A stretch of 64,000 nt of DNA from Planosporangium thailandense (GTDB lineage: Bacteria; Actinomycetota; Actinomycetes; Mycobacteriales; Micromonosporaceae): positions 496,001 to 560,000 of the forward strand of contig NZ_JAATVY010000001.1 of NCBI RefSeq assembly GCF_011947195.1, in the 5' to 3' direction. Numbering within the stretch: position 1 is the stretch's first letter; every line of letters begins with the position of its first letter. Position numbers and translations under genes: made by a program. Under the pieces are notes generated by a model that did no database searches, was not told where the DNA came from, and was given only the letters and a program-made list of their open reading frames with translations. Of this stretch, positions 40,469 to 48,960 are shown in pieces.

Positions 40469-41938
40469 TCGGATCGGCTGATCCGACGGGAGCGGCGGCC
40501 CGGGCACCGGGTGCACGGCGCGGTCCGCCGGCAGCCGTACCGAGAACAGCGCGCCGCCCGCCGCCGCCCGGCCCGCGGTGACCGTGCCGTCGTGCTGGGC
40601 GACGGTCTGCGCCACGATCGCCAGGCCGAGGCCGGAGCCGGGCATCGATCGGGCGGCGGTCGCCCGGTAGAAGCGTTCGAAGATCCGCGGCAGGTCGTCG
40701 TCGTCGATCCCCGGCCCGGCGTCGGCGACGGTGAGGAGAACGCTGCCGGCCTCGGTCGACACCGCCACCTCGACGGTTGCCTGTGGGGGGCTCCACTTCG
40801 CCGCGTTGTCGAGGAGGTTGAGCACCATGCGTTCGAGCGCTTGCGGCCGGCCGGAGACCACCGCGCGCCGCAGCGCGGTCTCGAAGGTCACCGCCGGGGC
40901 GCGCAGCCGGGCCCGCTGCACGGCGGCTTCCACGACGTGAGCCAGGTCGACCTCCTCGGCCGGCTCCGGACTGGCGTCCTGGCGGGCCAGTTCGACCAGC
41001 TCGTTGGTGAGCTGAGTCAGCTCGACGACCTGCACCTCCAGGTCCTGCAGGAGCCGTGCCCGGTCCTCGGCGGGAAGCAGCCGGCCGGCGCCGGCGTCCT
41101 CGGCCCGGATGAGCAGTTCGATGTTGGTGCGCAAGCTGGTCAGCGGCGTGCGCAGCTCATGGCCGGCATCCTCGACGAGTGCGCGTTGCGCCGCCCGGGA
41201 CGACTCCAGTGCGGCCAGCATCGCGTTGACCGACCGGGCCAGCCGGGCGATCTCGTCCTTGCCGCTGACCGGGATCGCGGCCTGCAGGTTCTGGGTGGCG
41301 GCCACGTGCTCGACCGCGTCGGTCAGGCGTTCGACCGGGGCCAGCCCGGCCCGCGCGACCGTACGTCCGAGCAGTGCGGCCCCGGCGACGCCGGCCACGC
41401 AGCCGATGGCCAGCAGCAGCCCCAGCGCGCCGAGCGTACGGTCGGTGGGGTCGCGGGCGACGGCCACCTGTACGGCGCCTCCGCCCTGAGCCGGCAGGGT
41501 GACCATGCGGTAGGTCAGCGGCCCGACGGTCACCTCTTCGCGCGCGGCGCCCCGGCGACCGGCGGCTACGGCCCGGGCCGCCGGGGTCACCGGCAGGACC
41601 GGCAGGACCGCCTTCGCCGGTGCCCCGGCACGGTCGATGATCTGCCAGCGCGGCCCGATCACCCGGCGGGCGCGGAAGTCGTCACTGTCCTGGCCTTCGG
41701 AGCCGCGCTGGGTCGGGATCGTGGGCGTGGCCGCCGGCGGCCACTGGCCCGGGGCCGCGGCGATCACGTTGGCGTCCGCGGTGATCTCCGCGTCGAGCTG
41801 CCGGTCGAGTTCGGCCCGTACGGCCAGCCAGGCGAGCGCGCCAACGGCCAGGACGGCGATGGCCACGGCCATGGCGGCGATCCCGGACAGCCGCGCGCGC
41901 AGCGACAGCCGCGCCCACCGGTTGGCCACCGGGTTCAT
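40451..41938 (-). CDS. MprB-like sensor histidine kinase
   Basis: This is a 495-residue kinase. Helices at about 18-40 and 178-200 flank an extracytoplasmic domain of about 135 residues. A HAMP domain ('[20 protein letters not shown]') leads to the phosphoacceptor motif '[20 protein letters not shown]'. The ATPase domain has '[15 protein letters not shown]', '[20 protein letters not shown]' and '[13 protein letters not shown]'. The overall plan resembles mycobacterial MprB, a sensor of envelope stress. Its ATG overlaps the regulator's stop (ATGA). Its 3' end overlaps the box array of the next operon. Confidence 0.92.
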   Translation of the reverse strand: MNPVANRWARLSLRARLSGIAAMAVAIAVLAVGALAWLAVRAELDRQLDAEITADANVIAAAPGQWPPAATPTIPTQRGSEGQDSDDFRARRVIGPRWQIIDRAGAPAKAVLPVLPVTPAARAVAAGRRGAAREEVTVGPLTYRMVTLPAQGGGAVQVAVARDPTDRTLGALGLLLAIGCVAGVAGAALLGRTVARAGLAPVERLTDAVEHVAATQNLQAAIPVSGKDEIARLARSVNAMLAALESSRAAQRALVEDAGHELRTPLTSLRTNIELLIRAEDAGAGRLLPAEDRARLLQDLEVQVVELTQLTNELVELARQDASPEPAEEVDLAHVVEAAVQRARLRAPAVTFETALRRAVVSGRPQALERMVLNLLDNAAKWSPPQATVEVAVSTEAGSVLLTVADAGPGIDDDDLPRIFERFYRATAARSMPGSGLGLAIVAQTVAQHDGTVTAGRAAAGGALFSVRLPADRAVHPVPGPPLPSDQPIRLSADS

Positions 41939-42642
41939 AGCGGCTGTTCCCGGAGTACGTACCCGACTCCGCGCACGGTGTGCAGCAGCCGCGGTTCGCC
42001 GTCGGCTTCCAGCTTGCGGCGCAGGTAGCCCAGGTAGACGTGCAGGCTGTTGGAGGTCTCGCCGAAGTCGTACCCCCAGACGTGCTCGAACAGCACCGGG
42101 CGGCTCAGCACCTGGCGGGGGTGGCGGAGGAAGACCTCCAGGATCGCGAACTCGGTGCGGGTCAGCCGCACCTCGCGCGCTCCCCGGCGTACCTCGCGGG
42201 TCGCCGGGTCGAGGGTCAGGTCGGCGAAGCGCAGGACGGTGGGGGAGCCGTCGGCCGCGGCCGGCTCGTTGGGGCTGGCCAGCAGCGACCTCCGCAGCAG
42301 GGCGCGCAGCCGGGCCAGCAACTCCTGGAGGGCGAACGGCTTGGTGAGGTAGTCGTCGGCGCCGGCGTCGAGGCCCGCCACCCGGTCCCCGACGGTGTCG
42401 CGGGCGGTGAGCATGAGCACCGGCAACCGCAGCCCCTCGGATCGCAGCCGCCGGCACGCCTCCAGGCCGTCCAGGCGCGGCATCATCACGTCCATGATCA
42501 CGGCGTCGGGCTCCTGGCTGCGGATCAGGTCGATCGCGGCGATCCCGTCCGCCGCGACGGCCACCTCGTACCCCTCGAACCGCAGCGTCCGCGACAGCGA
42601 GTCGCGCACGGCGGCCTCGTCGTCAACCACCAGTACCCGCAC
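41935..42642 (-). CDS. MprA-like OmpR-family response regulator
   Basis: This is a 235-residue regulator. The receiver has '[20 protein letters not shown]', phospho-acceptor Asp51 in '[16 protein letters not shown]' and '[20 protein letters not shown]'. The DNA-binding domain has '[20 protein letters not shown]', '[20 protein letters not shown]' and '[13 protein letters not shown]'. OmpR-type regulators bind head-to-tail on direct repeats of 10-11 bp. Four-unit arrays of such repeats stand before this gene, before the proline-rich/flippase operon and before the ABC exporter, all oriented with transcription. This makes it the best local candidate to bind them. Confidence 0.92.
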   Translation of the reverse strand: MRVLVVDDEAAVRDSLSRTLRFEGYEVAVAADGIAAIDLIRSQEPDAVIMDVMMPRLDGLEACRRLRSEGLRLPVLMLTARDTVGDRVAGLDAGADDYLTKPFALQELLARLRALLRRSLLASPNEPAAADGSPTVLRFADLTLDPATREVRRGAREVRLTRTEFAILEVFLRHPRQVLSRPVLFEHVWGYDFGETSNSLHVYLGYLRRKLEADGEPRLLHTVRGVGYVLREQPL

Positions 42643-42770
42643 CCGGCCCTCCTGTTCTCCGGCTCGGCCGATGGTCGCCCACCCCTACACGCAGTGGGGT
42701 CGATGGCAACGATGAGCAGCGTACGGGCTGCTGCCGGCTCCCCGGCCGCCAGCACCTTGGTTACGGCCCG

Positions 42771-42814
42771 GTCGCTAAGAACTGCCTAAAAATCGCGTAG
42801 GAGATCGGTAAGAA
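42771..42814 (-). promoter_or_regulatory. Four tandem 11-bp boxes upstream of the MprA-like regulator
   Basis: Read on the minus strand, the units start at 42814, 42803, 42792 and 42781 with cores TTCTTACC, CTCCTACG, TTTTTAGG and TTCTTAGC. The array faces the regulator gene, 129 bp from its start, and suggests autoregulation. It is also 186 bp from the divergent glycosyltransferase, though in reverse orientation to it. Confidence 0.7.
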
Positions 42815-42860
42815 CCCGGCCGGACGGTGGTCCTGGGGCCGCTCAGCGCGCTTCACGCCA

Positions 42861-42896
42861 TATGATCTGGCCCGTCTTCCTACATCTTGTAGGAAG
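42861..42896 (+). promoter_or_regulatory. -10 box and perfect palindrome ahead of the glycosyltransferase
   Basis: TATGAT at 42861-42866 is followed 10 bases later by a dyad with arms CTTCCTACA and TGTAGGAAG around TCT (42876-42896). Transcription from that -10 would start near the dyad, so a repressor bound there would block it, or it would form the 5' end hairpin of the mRNA. No good -35 is visible. Confidence 0.55.
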
Positions 42897-42999
42897 TGTG
42901 TACCTGCTGTTCACGCCCACGCCAGGTGGTTGTCACAGGCGCGCGCGACAGTGATCGCCCGCGTGCCGCCGGTCCGCTCGCCCGATCGAAAGGAACTCC

Positions 43000-44205
43000 A
43001 TGGCTGTCGCCACCGCGCCACCCCACGCCCCCGAGGGCGGCTCCGACCTCGACGGCGCGTCGGCGGCGACGTCGGACGAGGGCGCGGCGCCGCGGACAAC
43101 CGGGCGGGTGGTCATCGTGTCGGCCAGCATCGGTGCCGGGCACGACGGCGCGGCGGCCGAACTCGCCCGGCAACTGCGCGCGGCCGGCCTGGTCGTCGAC
43201 CGGCACGACTTCGTCGACATCCTGCCCGGCGCCTGGGGCCGGCTCCTGCGCGGCGGCTACCACGCGCAGCTCACGGTCGCGCCGCGCACGTGGGGATGGC
43301 TGATGGGGGCGGCCGGTGGCCGGTCGGCCTCCGCCGGCGTCTCCACGGTCCTCGACCGGATCGCCCGCGCCCGCATGATGGAGGCGATCGGGCCGGATCC
43401 GACGGTCGTGCTCTCGACGTACCCGCTCGCCAGCCAGCTCATCGGCCGGCTGCGACAGGAGCGGCGGCTCGCCGCGCCCGCCGTCACGTTCCTGACCGAC
43501 ATGTCGGTGCACCCGCTGTGGGTCGCGCCCGGTGTCGACGCCCACCTGGCGCTCCATCGCGTGCCCGCCCGCCAGGCCCGATCGCTCGGCGCCCGGCGGG
43601 TCGTGGTCGGTGGCGCCGCGGTGGGGCCGGCGTTCCGGCCGCGCCGGGACGCGGCGGAGCGCGTCACCGCCCGGATGGCCTTCGGCCTGCCGCAGGACGC
43701 ACCGCTGGCGCTGGTCGTCGCCGGTTCCTGGGGCGTCGGCTCGGTCGACCGTTCCGCCCGCGACATCGCCGACACCGGGCGGGCCGTGCCGGTCGTGGTG
43801 TGCGGGCGCAACGAGCGGCTGCGGGCCCGGCTGAGCCGGGATCCGCGCATCATCGCGCTCGGCTGGGTCGACGACATGCCCACGTTGATGCGGGCCTGTG
43901 ACCTGGTCGTGCAGAACGCCGGCGGCCTGACCTCACTGGAGTCGCTGACCTCCGGGGTGCCGGTGGTGACCTACCGCTGCCTGCCCGGACACGGCGAGAC
44001 GAACGCCGCGGCGCTGGAGGAGGCGGGCTGGGCCGACTGGGTACGTCACCGCGACGACCTCCCGGCCGCGCTCAGCCGCGCCGTCACCGGGCCGACGACG
44101 CCGGACTTCACCCGGCTGCGCGCGTCGCGCACGATCCTGGCCTTCGCCGCCGCGGCGCCGCTGGCGAGCGCGTGGGGCGAGAGCCCCACGCGCTCCGCGG
44201 CCTGA
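43000..44205 (+). CDS. MGDG-synthase/MurG-like glycosyltransferase
   Basis: This is a 401-residue GT28-type enzyme. After a disordered N-terminus of about 35 residues, 'VVIVSASIGAGHDGAAAELA' is the hallmark start of monogalactosyldiacylglycerol synthase-like proteins. The C-terminal donor-binding half has 'LVVAGSWGVGSVDRSARDIA', 'ALGWVDDMPTLMRACDLVVQ' and 'NAGGLTSLESLTSGVPVVTY'. Such enzymes transfer sugar from a nucleotide donor to a lipid on the inner membrane face. Its position beside an envelope-stress system and a flippase-like gene fits membrane glycolipid synthesis. Acceptor and sugar are not predictable. Confidence 0.85.
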   Translation: MAVATAPPHAPEGGSDLDGASAATSDEGAAPRTTGRVVIVSASIGAGHDGAAAELARQLRAAGLVVDRHDFVDILPGAWGRLLRGGYHAQLTVAPRTWGWLMGAAGGRSASAGVSTVLDRIARARMMEAIGPDPTVVLSTYPLASQLIGRLRQERRLAAPAVTFLTDMSVHPLWVAPGVDAHLALHRVPARQARSLGARRVVVGGAAVGPAFRPRRDAAERVTARMAFGLPQDAPLALVVAGSWGVGSVDRSARDIADTGRAVPVVVCGRNERLRARLSRDPRIIALGWVDDMPTLMRACDLVVQNAGGLTSLESLTSGVPVVTYRCLPGHGETNAAALEEAGWADWVRHRDDLPAALSRAVTGPTTPDFTRLRASRTILAFAAAAPLASAWGESPTRSAA

Positions 44206-44263
44206 CCGCGCTGACCGGTTCGCCGGCTGCGGTCACCGGTTCGGGCTTCCGCGCAGCGCGACC

Positions 44264-45760
44264 TCAGCCGCTGACCGGGTCGGCCGATCGCGGCGCCGCG
44301 GTTCGTGGTGCTGCCGATGGCGGTGCCGCCGTTCGTGCCCCGAGGCACCGGGCGTCCAGGTTCGCGACGATGTAGTCCCACACGGCCTTCGCCTCGTCGA
44401 AGACGAACGAGGGCTCTCCCTTCAGGTACGCGTTGAGCAGGAGCCGGGGCAGCAGCCAGCCGCTCCACCAGGTGTTCTGCCGCGGCGAGAACATGATGCG
44501 GTCGAGCCCGTCGACATGGCACAGCCCGAAGTAGTGGCCGAGTTCGTGGATCGGCACGTACTTCCAGACCTCGTCCGGGGTGTTGTCGACGAACGTGAGC
44601 CCGGAAGCGTTGTGGCCGCCCAGGCCGCACCTGCTCGGCCGGAGGGTGCAGGTCAGGCCGCGCAGCGTGTCGGTGTAGCGGAAGATGCCGACCGCGACCG
44701 GGTGGCACAGCTCCGCGGTTGCCGCGGCGTCATCGACCGCCGTGCTCGTGCGGTGGATGACGTCGACGAGGAACCCGGTCAGCGCGGCCTCGGCGTCCGG
44801 CCGGTCGTAGCCGTGCTGGACGATGTGCCGAGCCTCGGTCACCGGGACGGTCGCCCGGTCGAAGCTCATCAGCAGCGCCAGTTCCCGGCCCTTCGCTTGA
44901 GCCGTGGAGATCCTCGTGTCGAGGGCGCCGTCGCGCATGCACAGGACATAGAACGCCGGGCCCCGCGAGCCGCGGGAGCTGAGGTACGTGTTCAGCTCGT
45001 CGGAGGAGATCGGGTTGTCGAACTCGCCGCCGCCACCGCCGCCGACCACGACACCCTTCTTCAGCGTCTTGTAGCGCTTGCGGTTCCAGAAGCCCTCGGT
45101 GAAGGCGAAGCCGCACAGTTCCCGCAGATCGATCTCGCCTCGCTCGTGAAGCACCACGAGGTTGGGCACGCCGGGCTCGTCCCGGGATGGCGTCTCCGAG
45201 TCCAGCACCGTGCGGTACGCCGTAGGGGAGAGCCGCAGTCCGAACGCTCCGTGGTCGAGCCGGATGGCGTCGGCGATCTGGTCCAGCGTGTCACCGCTGT
45301 ACTTGGCCTCGAGCAGACCGCGGACGTACCGCCGTAGCCGGGCCCTGTTGATCTCGGAGACGATGTAGTCGATCGTGTCGCCGAGTGCGACGATGCGCCC
45401 GACCCGGATGGCGCCCAGGACGACGCCGATGACGATCCGCAGCAGCCCGTCCAGCACGCGGCGCCAGTCGAGGGTGAAGATGCCGGCGATGATGTCCCAC
45501 AGTCCGCCCAGCACGTCCCGGACGAGGTCGATGAGGACGCTGACCAGCGTGCACACCGTGCGGAGCACCCACTTGCCGACAATCACCACCACCCAGCGCA
45601 CGACCTTCACCAGGATCGTGACCAACCAGCAGACCCAGCCGCGCGGGTCGTACCAGGGGTAGTCCTTGCACTTCTTCTCCTGGCGCTTCTCCCACTCCTC
45701 GACCGGTTTGGAGACCTTCTCCTCGACCCATTCCTGGATCTGTGTGCACTCAAGTGCCAT
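44264..45760 (-). CDS. Tryptophan-rich membrane-associated metzincin-like protein
   Basis: This is a 498-residue protein from ATG 45760, with GGAGGAGG 8 bases upstream. The N-terminal about 70 residues are unusual: 'CTQIQEWVEEKVSKPVEEWE', then 'WYDPRGWVCWLVTILVKVVR' and a second Trp/Val-rich stretch, suggesting amphipathic or membrane-inserted helices; more hydrophobic segments run to about 130. A basic central region follows. The C-terminal half has a metzincin zinc site, H405-E-x-x-H409-x5-H415, in 'IHELGHYFGLCHVDG', and Met423 as a possible Met-turn, followed by 'SPRQNTWWSGWL'. There is no signal peptide. It pairs with a small membrane protein 17 bp upstream. I know no named family; effector or membrane-linked protease roles are both possible. 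Confidence 0.7.
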   Translation of the reverse strand: MALECTQIQEWVEEKVSKPVEEWEKRQEKKCKDYPWYDPRGWVCWLVTILVKVVRWVVVIVGKWVLRTVCTLVSVLIDLVRDVLGGLWDIIAGIFTLDWRRVLDGLLRIVIGVVLGAIRVGRIVALGDTIDYIVSEINRARLRRYVRGLLEAKYSGDTLDQIADAIRLDHGAFGLRLSPTAYRTVLDSETPSRDEPGVPNLVVLHERGEIDLRELCGFAFTEGFWNRKRYKTLKKGVVVGGGGGGEFDNPISSDELNTYLSSRGSRGPAFYVLCMRDGALDTRISTAQAKGRELALLMSFDRATVPVTEARHIVQHGYDRPDAEAALTGFLVDVIHRTSTAVDDAAATAELCHPVAVGIFRYTDTLRGLTCTLRPSRCGLGGHNASGLTFVDNTPDEVWKYVPIHELGHYFGLCHVDGLDRIMFSPRQNTWWSGWLLPRLLLNAYLKGEPSFVFDEAKAVWDYIVANLDARCLGARTAAPPSAAPRTAAPRSADPVSG

Positions 45761-45777
45761 GGGAGCCCCTCCTCCCT

Positions 45778-46245
45778 CTACGGTCCCGTGGCTTCGCCGA
45801 GGCCTCCCCATGGTTTGACCGGCGCCGCCGGTACCGCTGATTCCGCCGGCGCCGCCGGTACCGCTGACTCCGCCGGCCGCGTCTCGGCGAGGCGCCGCAG
45901 CCGGGTCCGCAGCCGCCAGCGACTCCACGCCAGACCGGCCAGCTTGCCGGCGACCGCGGCGGCGATACCGGCGCCGACGGCCGTACCGAGCGACGGCCAG
46001 GACCATGCCCGGCTCAGGACCCGGGGCAGGACAACCGCGGTCACGGTCGCCACGAACGCCACCGACCCGACGCCACAGCCGCAGTCGTTGAACAGCCGGC
46101 GGATCGCCCTGGCCGAACTGGCTCGCTCAGCGGTGTCGAGCCAGGGGAGGGCGACGACAACGTCGCTGACGGACGGGCGGTCCAGCCAGGACGCGAGCGC
46201 CGCCGCCTGGAGTACGTCTTCCTGACTTTCGAGCATCAGACGCAT
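45778..46245 (-). CDS. Small membrane protein partnered with the metzincin-like protein
   Basis: This is a 155-residue protein from ATG 46245 (ATG 46236 also possible). About 50 soluble residues ('VLQAAALASWLDRPSVSDVV') lead to 'IRRLFNDCGCGVGSVAFVAT', a Cys-containing motif at the start of the first of two helices (about 55-80 and 88-108). A basic loop and an Ala/Pro/Ser-rich tail with a 9-residue repeat (ESAVPAAPA) end the protein. The repeat is also visible in DNA at 45817-45880. It lies 17 bp upstream of the metzincin-like gene in the same operon. No function is known; it could anchor, sense or restrain the partner. Confidence 0.6.
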   Translation of the reverse strand: MRLMLESQEDVLQAAALASWLDRPSVSDVVVALPWLDTAERASSARAIRRLFNDCGCGVGSVAFVATVTAVVLPRVLSRAWSWPSLGTAVGAGIAAAVAGKLAGLAWSRWRLRTRLRRLAETRPAESAVPAAPAESAVPAAPVKPWGGLGEATGP

Positions 46246-46359
46246 CGTTCGTCACCGCCCCGGTACCGGGCCCTGGTCGCAACAGTGTCGGAGCGTCGTC
46301 GCGGCCGGACAACCGATGTGTCGCAGACCCGACGGGGCACACCGGCGATCGTCGAGATC

Positions 46360-47328
46360 TCAGGCCCTGGCCCGGAAGGCGCGCCGGTACGCCGTCGGCG
46401 AGGTCCACATCGCCCGGCCGAAGTGGTGCCGGTAGGTCACCGGAGTCTCGAAACCGACGGCCCCCGCGATCTGATCGATCGGGGCATCGGTCGTCTCCAG
46501 CAGGGTCAGGCTGGCCTGCACCCGCTGGTCGATCAGCCATCGGATCGGGGTGGTGCCGGTGGCGCGGGCGAAGTGCCGCAGGTACGAGCGGGCCGACATG
46601 TGCGCGCGCCGCGCGAGCCCGTCGACGGTGATCGGCTCGGCGAGGTGTGCCAGCGCCCATGCCATGCTGTCGGCCACCCGGTCGTCGCCCGGGTCGACGG
46701 TCATCGGCGCCTCGATGAACTGCGCCTGCCCGCCGTCGCGGTGGGGCTGGATCACCAGTCGGCGGGCGACCGCGTTGGCGATCGCGGCGCCGAAATCCCG
46801 CCGGACGACGTGCAGGCACAGGTCCAGGCCGGCGGCGCTGCCGGCGCTGGTGAGCACCGCCCCGTCGTCGATGTAGAGCACGTCCGGATCGACCTCGACA
46901 GCCGGGTACCGGCGCCGCAGCAGTTCCGCGTAACGCCAATGGGTGGTGGCCCGTCGCCCGCCGAGCAGGCCCGCGGCGGCCAGCGCGAACGCGCCGGAGC
47001 AGATCGACATGATGCGGGCGCCGCGCCCGTGCGCCCGCCGCAGCGCCGCGGCCAGCTCGGGTGTCGGCTCGGCGCGCACGTCGGGCACGCCCGGCACGAT
47101 CACCGTCGCGGCGTCGGCGAACACGTCCAGCCCGTACGGCGACGACAGGCTCGCCCCGCCGAGCATCCGCACCGGCCCGGGCCGGTCGGTGCACACGGTC
47201 AGCTCGTACCAGTCGACCTCCAGCTCCGGGCGCGGCAGGCCGAACACCTCGGTGACGATGCCGATCTCGAACGCCGACATGCCCTCGTACGCGAGGACGG
47301 ACACGGTGCGGCCGGGGCGTGGTGTCAT
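46360..47328 (-). CDS. GlxA/FtrA-type AraC-family regulator
   Basis: This is a 322-residue protein. The N-terminal DJ-1/PfpI-like domain (about 8-190) contains 'IMSICSGAFALAAAGLLGGR' with the nucleophile-elbow Cys. The C-terminal AraC domain (about 220-320) has 'VDGLARRAHMSARSYLRHFA' and 'IDQIAGAVGFETPVTYRHHF'. Such regulators commonly sit beside a rhodanese gene, as here: the rhodanese at 47399 is divergent across a 70-bp gap. It probably controls that gene in response to a small molecule, perhaps a sulfur or aldehyde species. Confidence 0.9.
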   Translation of the reverse strand: MTPRPGRTVSVLAYEGMSAFEIGIVTEVFGLPRPELEVDWYELTVCTDRPGPVRMLGGASLSSPYGLDVFADAATVIVPGVPDVRAEPTPELAAALRRAHGRGARIMSICSGAFALAAAGLLGGRRATTHWRYAELLRRRYPAVEVDPDVLYIDDGAVLTSAGSAAGLDLCLHVVRRDFGAAIANAVARRLVIQPHRDGGQAQFIEAPMTVDPGDDRVADSMAWALAHLAEPITVDGLARRAHMSARSYLRHFARATGTTPIRWLIDQRVQASLTLLETTDAPIDQIAGAVGFETPVTYRHHFGRAMWTSPTAYRRAFRARA

Positions 47329-47398
47329 GGCGGGATCTTAGCGAACGGTGTCATTCACGCCGGTAGTGCGCGTCGGCGGGGTCCGGCACCATCGGGGC

Positions 47399-47857
47399 AT
47401 GTCCTACATACTCGCCACCGCGCCCGCCCCGTCCGCACAGGCGCTCGCCCACTTCGCCGCCCGGCTGTCGTTCGAGACCGACGTCAGCGACGTGCGGGCC
47501 GACCTCGTTGCCGGCGTACCCGGGCTGGTCGTGGTCGACACCCGCGGCGCCCGGGCCTGGCAGCAGGGTCACCTGCCGGGCGCCGTCCACCTGCCCACCG
47601 CGGAGATCGCGGCGCGGGCCGCCGACCTGATCCCGGTCGGTACCGCGGTCGTGACGTACTGCTGGGGGCCGGGATGCAACGGCGCCACCCGGGCGGCGTG
47701 CGAGTTCGCCCGGCTCGGCTACCCGGTGAAGGAGATGATCGGAGGGTACGAGTACTGGGTGCGCGAGGGCTTCCCCGTGCAGACCGCGACCGGGCTGCGC
47801 CAGCGGCCGGTGGACGAGTTGACGGCGCCGGGCGCCGCGGTCACCTGCGACTGCTAG
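47399..47857 (+). CDS. Rhodanese-like sulfurtransferase
   Basis: This is a 152-residue single rhodanese domain from ATG 47399. 'GLVVVDTRGARAWQQGHLPG' and 'AVHLPTAEI' form the CDC25-like core. The active loop 'YCWGPGCNGATRAA' starts with the catalytic Cys and is larger than the usual six-residue loop, with a second Cys four residues later. 'LGYPVKEMIGGYEYWVREGF' ends the domain. Sulfur transfer or thiol detoxification is likely. It shares the bases CTAG (47854-47857) with the stop codon of the convergent racemase/OSBS gene. Confidence 0.88.
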   Translation: MSYILATAPAPSAQALAHFAARLSFETDVSDVRADLVAGVPGLVVVDTRGARAWQQGHLPGAVHLPTAEIAARAADLIPVGTAVVTYCWGPGCNGATRAACEFARLGYPVKEMIGGYEYWVREGFPVQTATGLRQRPVDELTAPGAAVTCDC

Positions 47858-48960
47858 GCGTGGAGGGTGCGGACGTCGATGGTGACGCGCTCCAGTACGT
47901 CGGTGTCCACGATTGCGCCCGACCCGGGGCCGTCAGGTGCTTCCAGGCAGCCGTCCACGAGCTCGAAGGACTGCGTGATGTCCTGGGCGTAGTAGCGGCT
48001 GGTCGCGGAGATGTCCCCGGGCAGGGTGAAGTTCGGCAGCGTCGCGAGCGCGAGGTTCGCGGCTCTGCCCACCCCCGTCTCCAGCACGCCGCCGCAGAAC
48101 ACCGGCACGCCCTGGGCCAGGCAGAGGTCGTGGATCGAGCGGGCCTCGAGGTAGCCGCCCACCCGCGCCGGCTTGATGTTGACCACGTCGGCGGCGCCCA
48201 GGGCGAGCGCGGTGGCGGCCGAGTCCAGGCTCGTCACCGACTCGTCCAGGCAGACGGGTGTCGCGATCGCCTCCCGCAGCCGCGCGTGCGCGATCAACTG
48301 TTCCTTCGGGAAGGGCTGCTCCAGCAGCAACAGGCCGAACTCGTCCAGCCTGCGCAGCACCGTGAGATCGGACGTACGGTACGCCTGGTTGGCGTCCACC
48401 TGCAGCGGCAGGTCGTCGCCGAAGGCGCGGCGTACCGCGGCGACCGGCTCGACGTCCCAACCGGGCTGGATTTTGAGCTTGACCCGCCGGTACCCGTCGT
48501 CGAGGTAGCCCTCCACCCAGCGCAACAGCTCGTCGAGGTCGGCGGCGATGCCGACCGATACACCGACCGGCACCCGCCGCCCGCTTCCGCCGAGGTAACC
48601 GGTCAGCGACATGCCGGCGCGGCGCAGTTCGGCGTCGAGGATCGCCGTCTCCAGCGCCGCCTTGGCGAGCTGGTTTCCGGGCACCTCCTGCATGAGCTGG
48701 CGGGCCCGGCCGGCGCTGACCGGCCCGTCGGCGACGACCAGCGGAACGAGCACCTGTTCGATCAGGTCGCGGGCGGCGGTCAGGTACTCGGGAAAGAACA
48801 CCGGCCGTGGATCCGCGGCGCATTCCCCCCAGCCCTCGCTGTCGTGCTCGATCCACCGGACGAGCAGCAGTTCGCGGACGGACTCCACCGAGCGGGAGGT
48901 GCGGAACACGCGCACCAGGGGCATCCGTACGGTGCGCAGTTCGACCTGTACGCCGGTCAC
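47854..48960 (-). CDS. N-succinylamino acid racemase/o-succinylbenzoate synthase (enolase superfamily)
   Basis: This is a 368-residue protein from GTG 48960 (GTGA overlap with the upstream GNAT gene). It has the muconate-lactonising subgroup catalytic set: KxK in 'YRRVKLKIQPGWD', Asp in 'LQVDANQAYR', Glu in 'LLLLEQPFPKEQL', Asp in 'VCLDESVTSLDS' and Lys in 'VVNIKPARVGGYLEAR'. Members act as o-succinylbenzoate synthase in menaquinone synthesis or as N-succinyl/N-acylamino acid racemase. Coupling to a COG3375-like acyltransferase, as in the Geobacillus D-amino-acid pathway, favours the racemase role. No other menaquinone genes are nearby. Confidence 0.85.
   Translation of the reverse strand: MTGVQVELRTVRMPLVRVFRTSRSVESVRELLLVRWIEHDSEGWGECAADPRPVFFPEYLTAARDLIEQVLVPLVVADGPVSAGRARQLMQEVPGNQLAKAALETAILDAELRRAGMSLTGYLGGSGRRVPVGVSVGIAADLDELLRWVEGYLDDGYRRVKLKIQPGWDVEPVAAVRRAFGDDLPLQVDANQAYRTSDLTVLRRLDEFGLLLLEQPFPKEQLIAHARLREAIATPVCLDESVTSLDSAATALALGAADVVNIKPARVGGYLEARSIHDLCLAQGVPVFCGGVLETGVGRAANLALATLPNFTLPGDISATSRYYAQDITQSFELVDGCLEAPDGPGSGAIVDTDVLERVTIDVRTLHA

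Larger units (their letters stand above)
42643..42999. other. 357-bp divergent intergenic region with two regulatory elements
   Basis: There is no gene here. From left to right it contains the four-box array (42771-42814), a possible -10 TATGAT (42861-42866) reading toward the glycosyltransferase, and a perfect palindrome (42876-42896). The 128 bp nearest the response-regulator gene show no further structure that I can name. Confidence 0.7.

Noticed and set aside
36857-42814. CRISPR-like short repeats
   Set aside because: Units are contiguous 11-mers without unique spacers and there are no cas genes; they fit regulator boxes.
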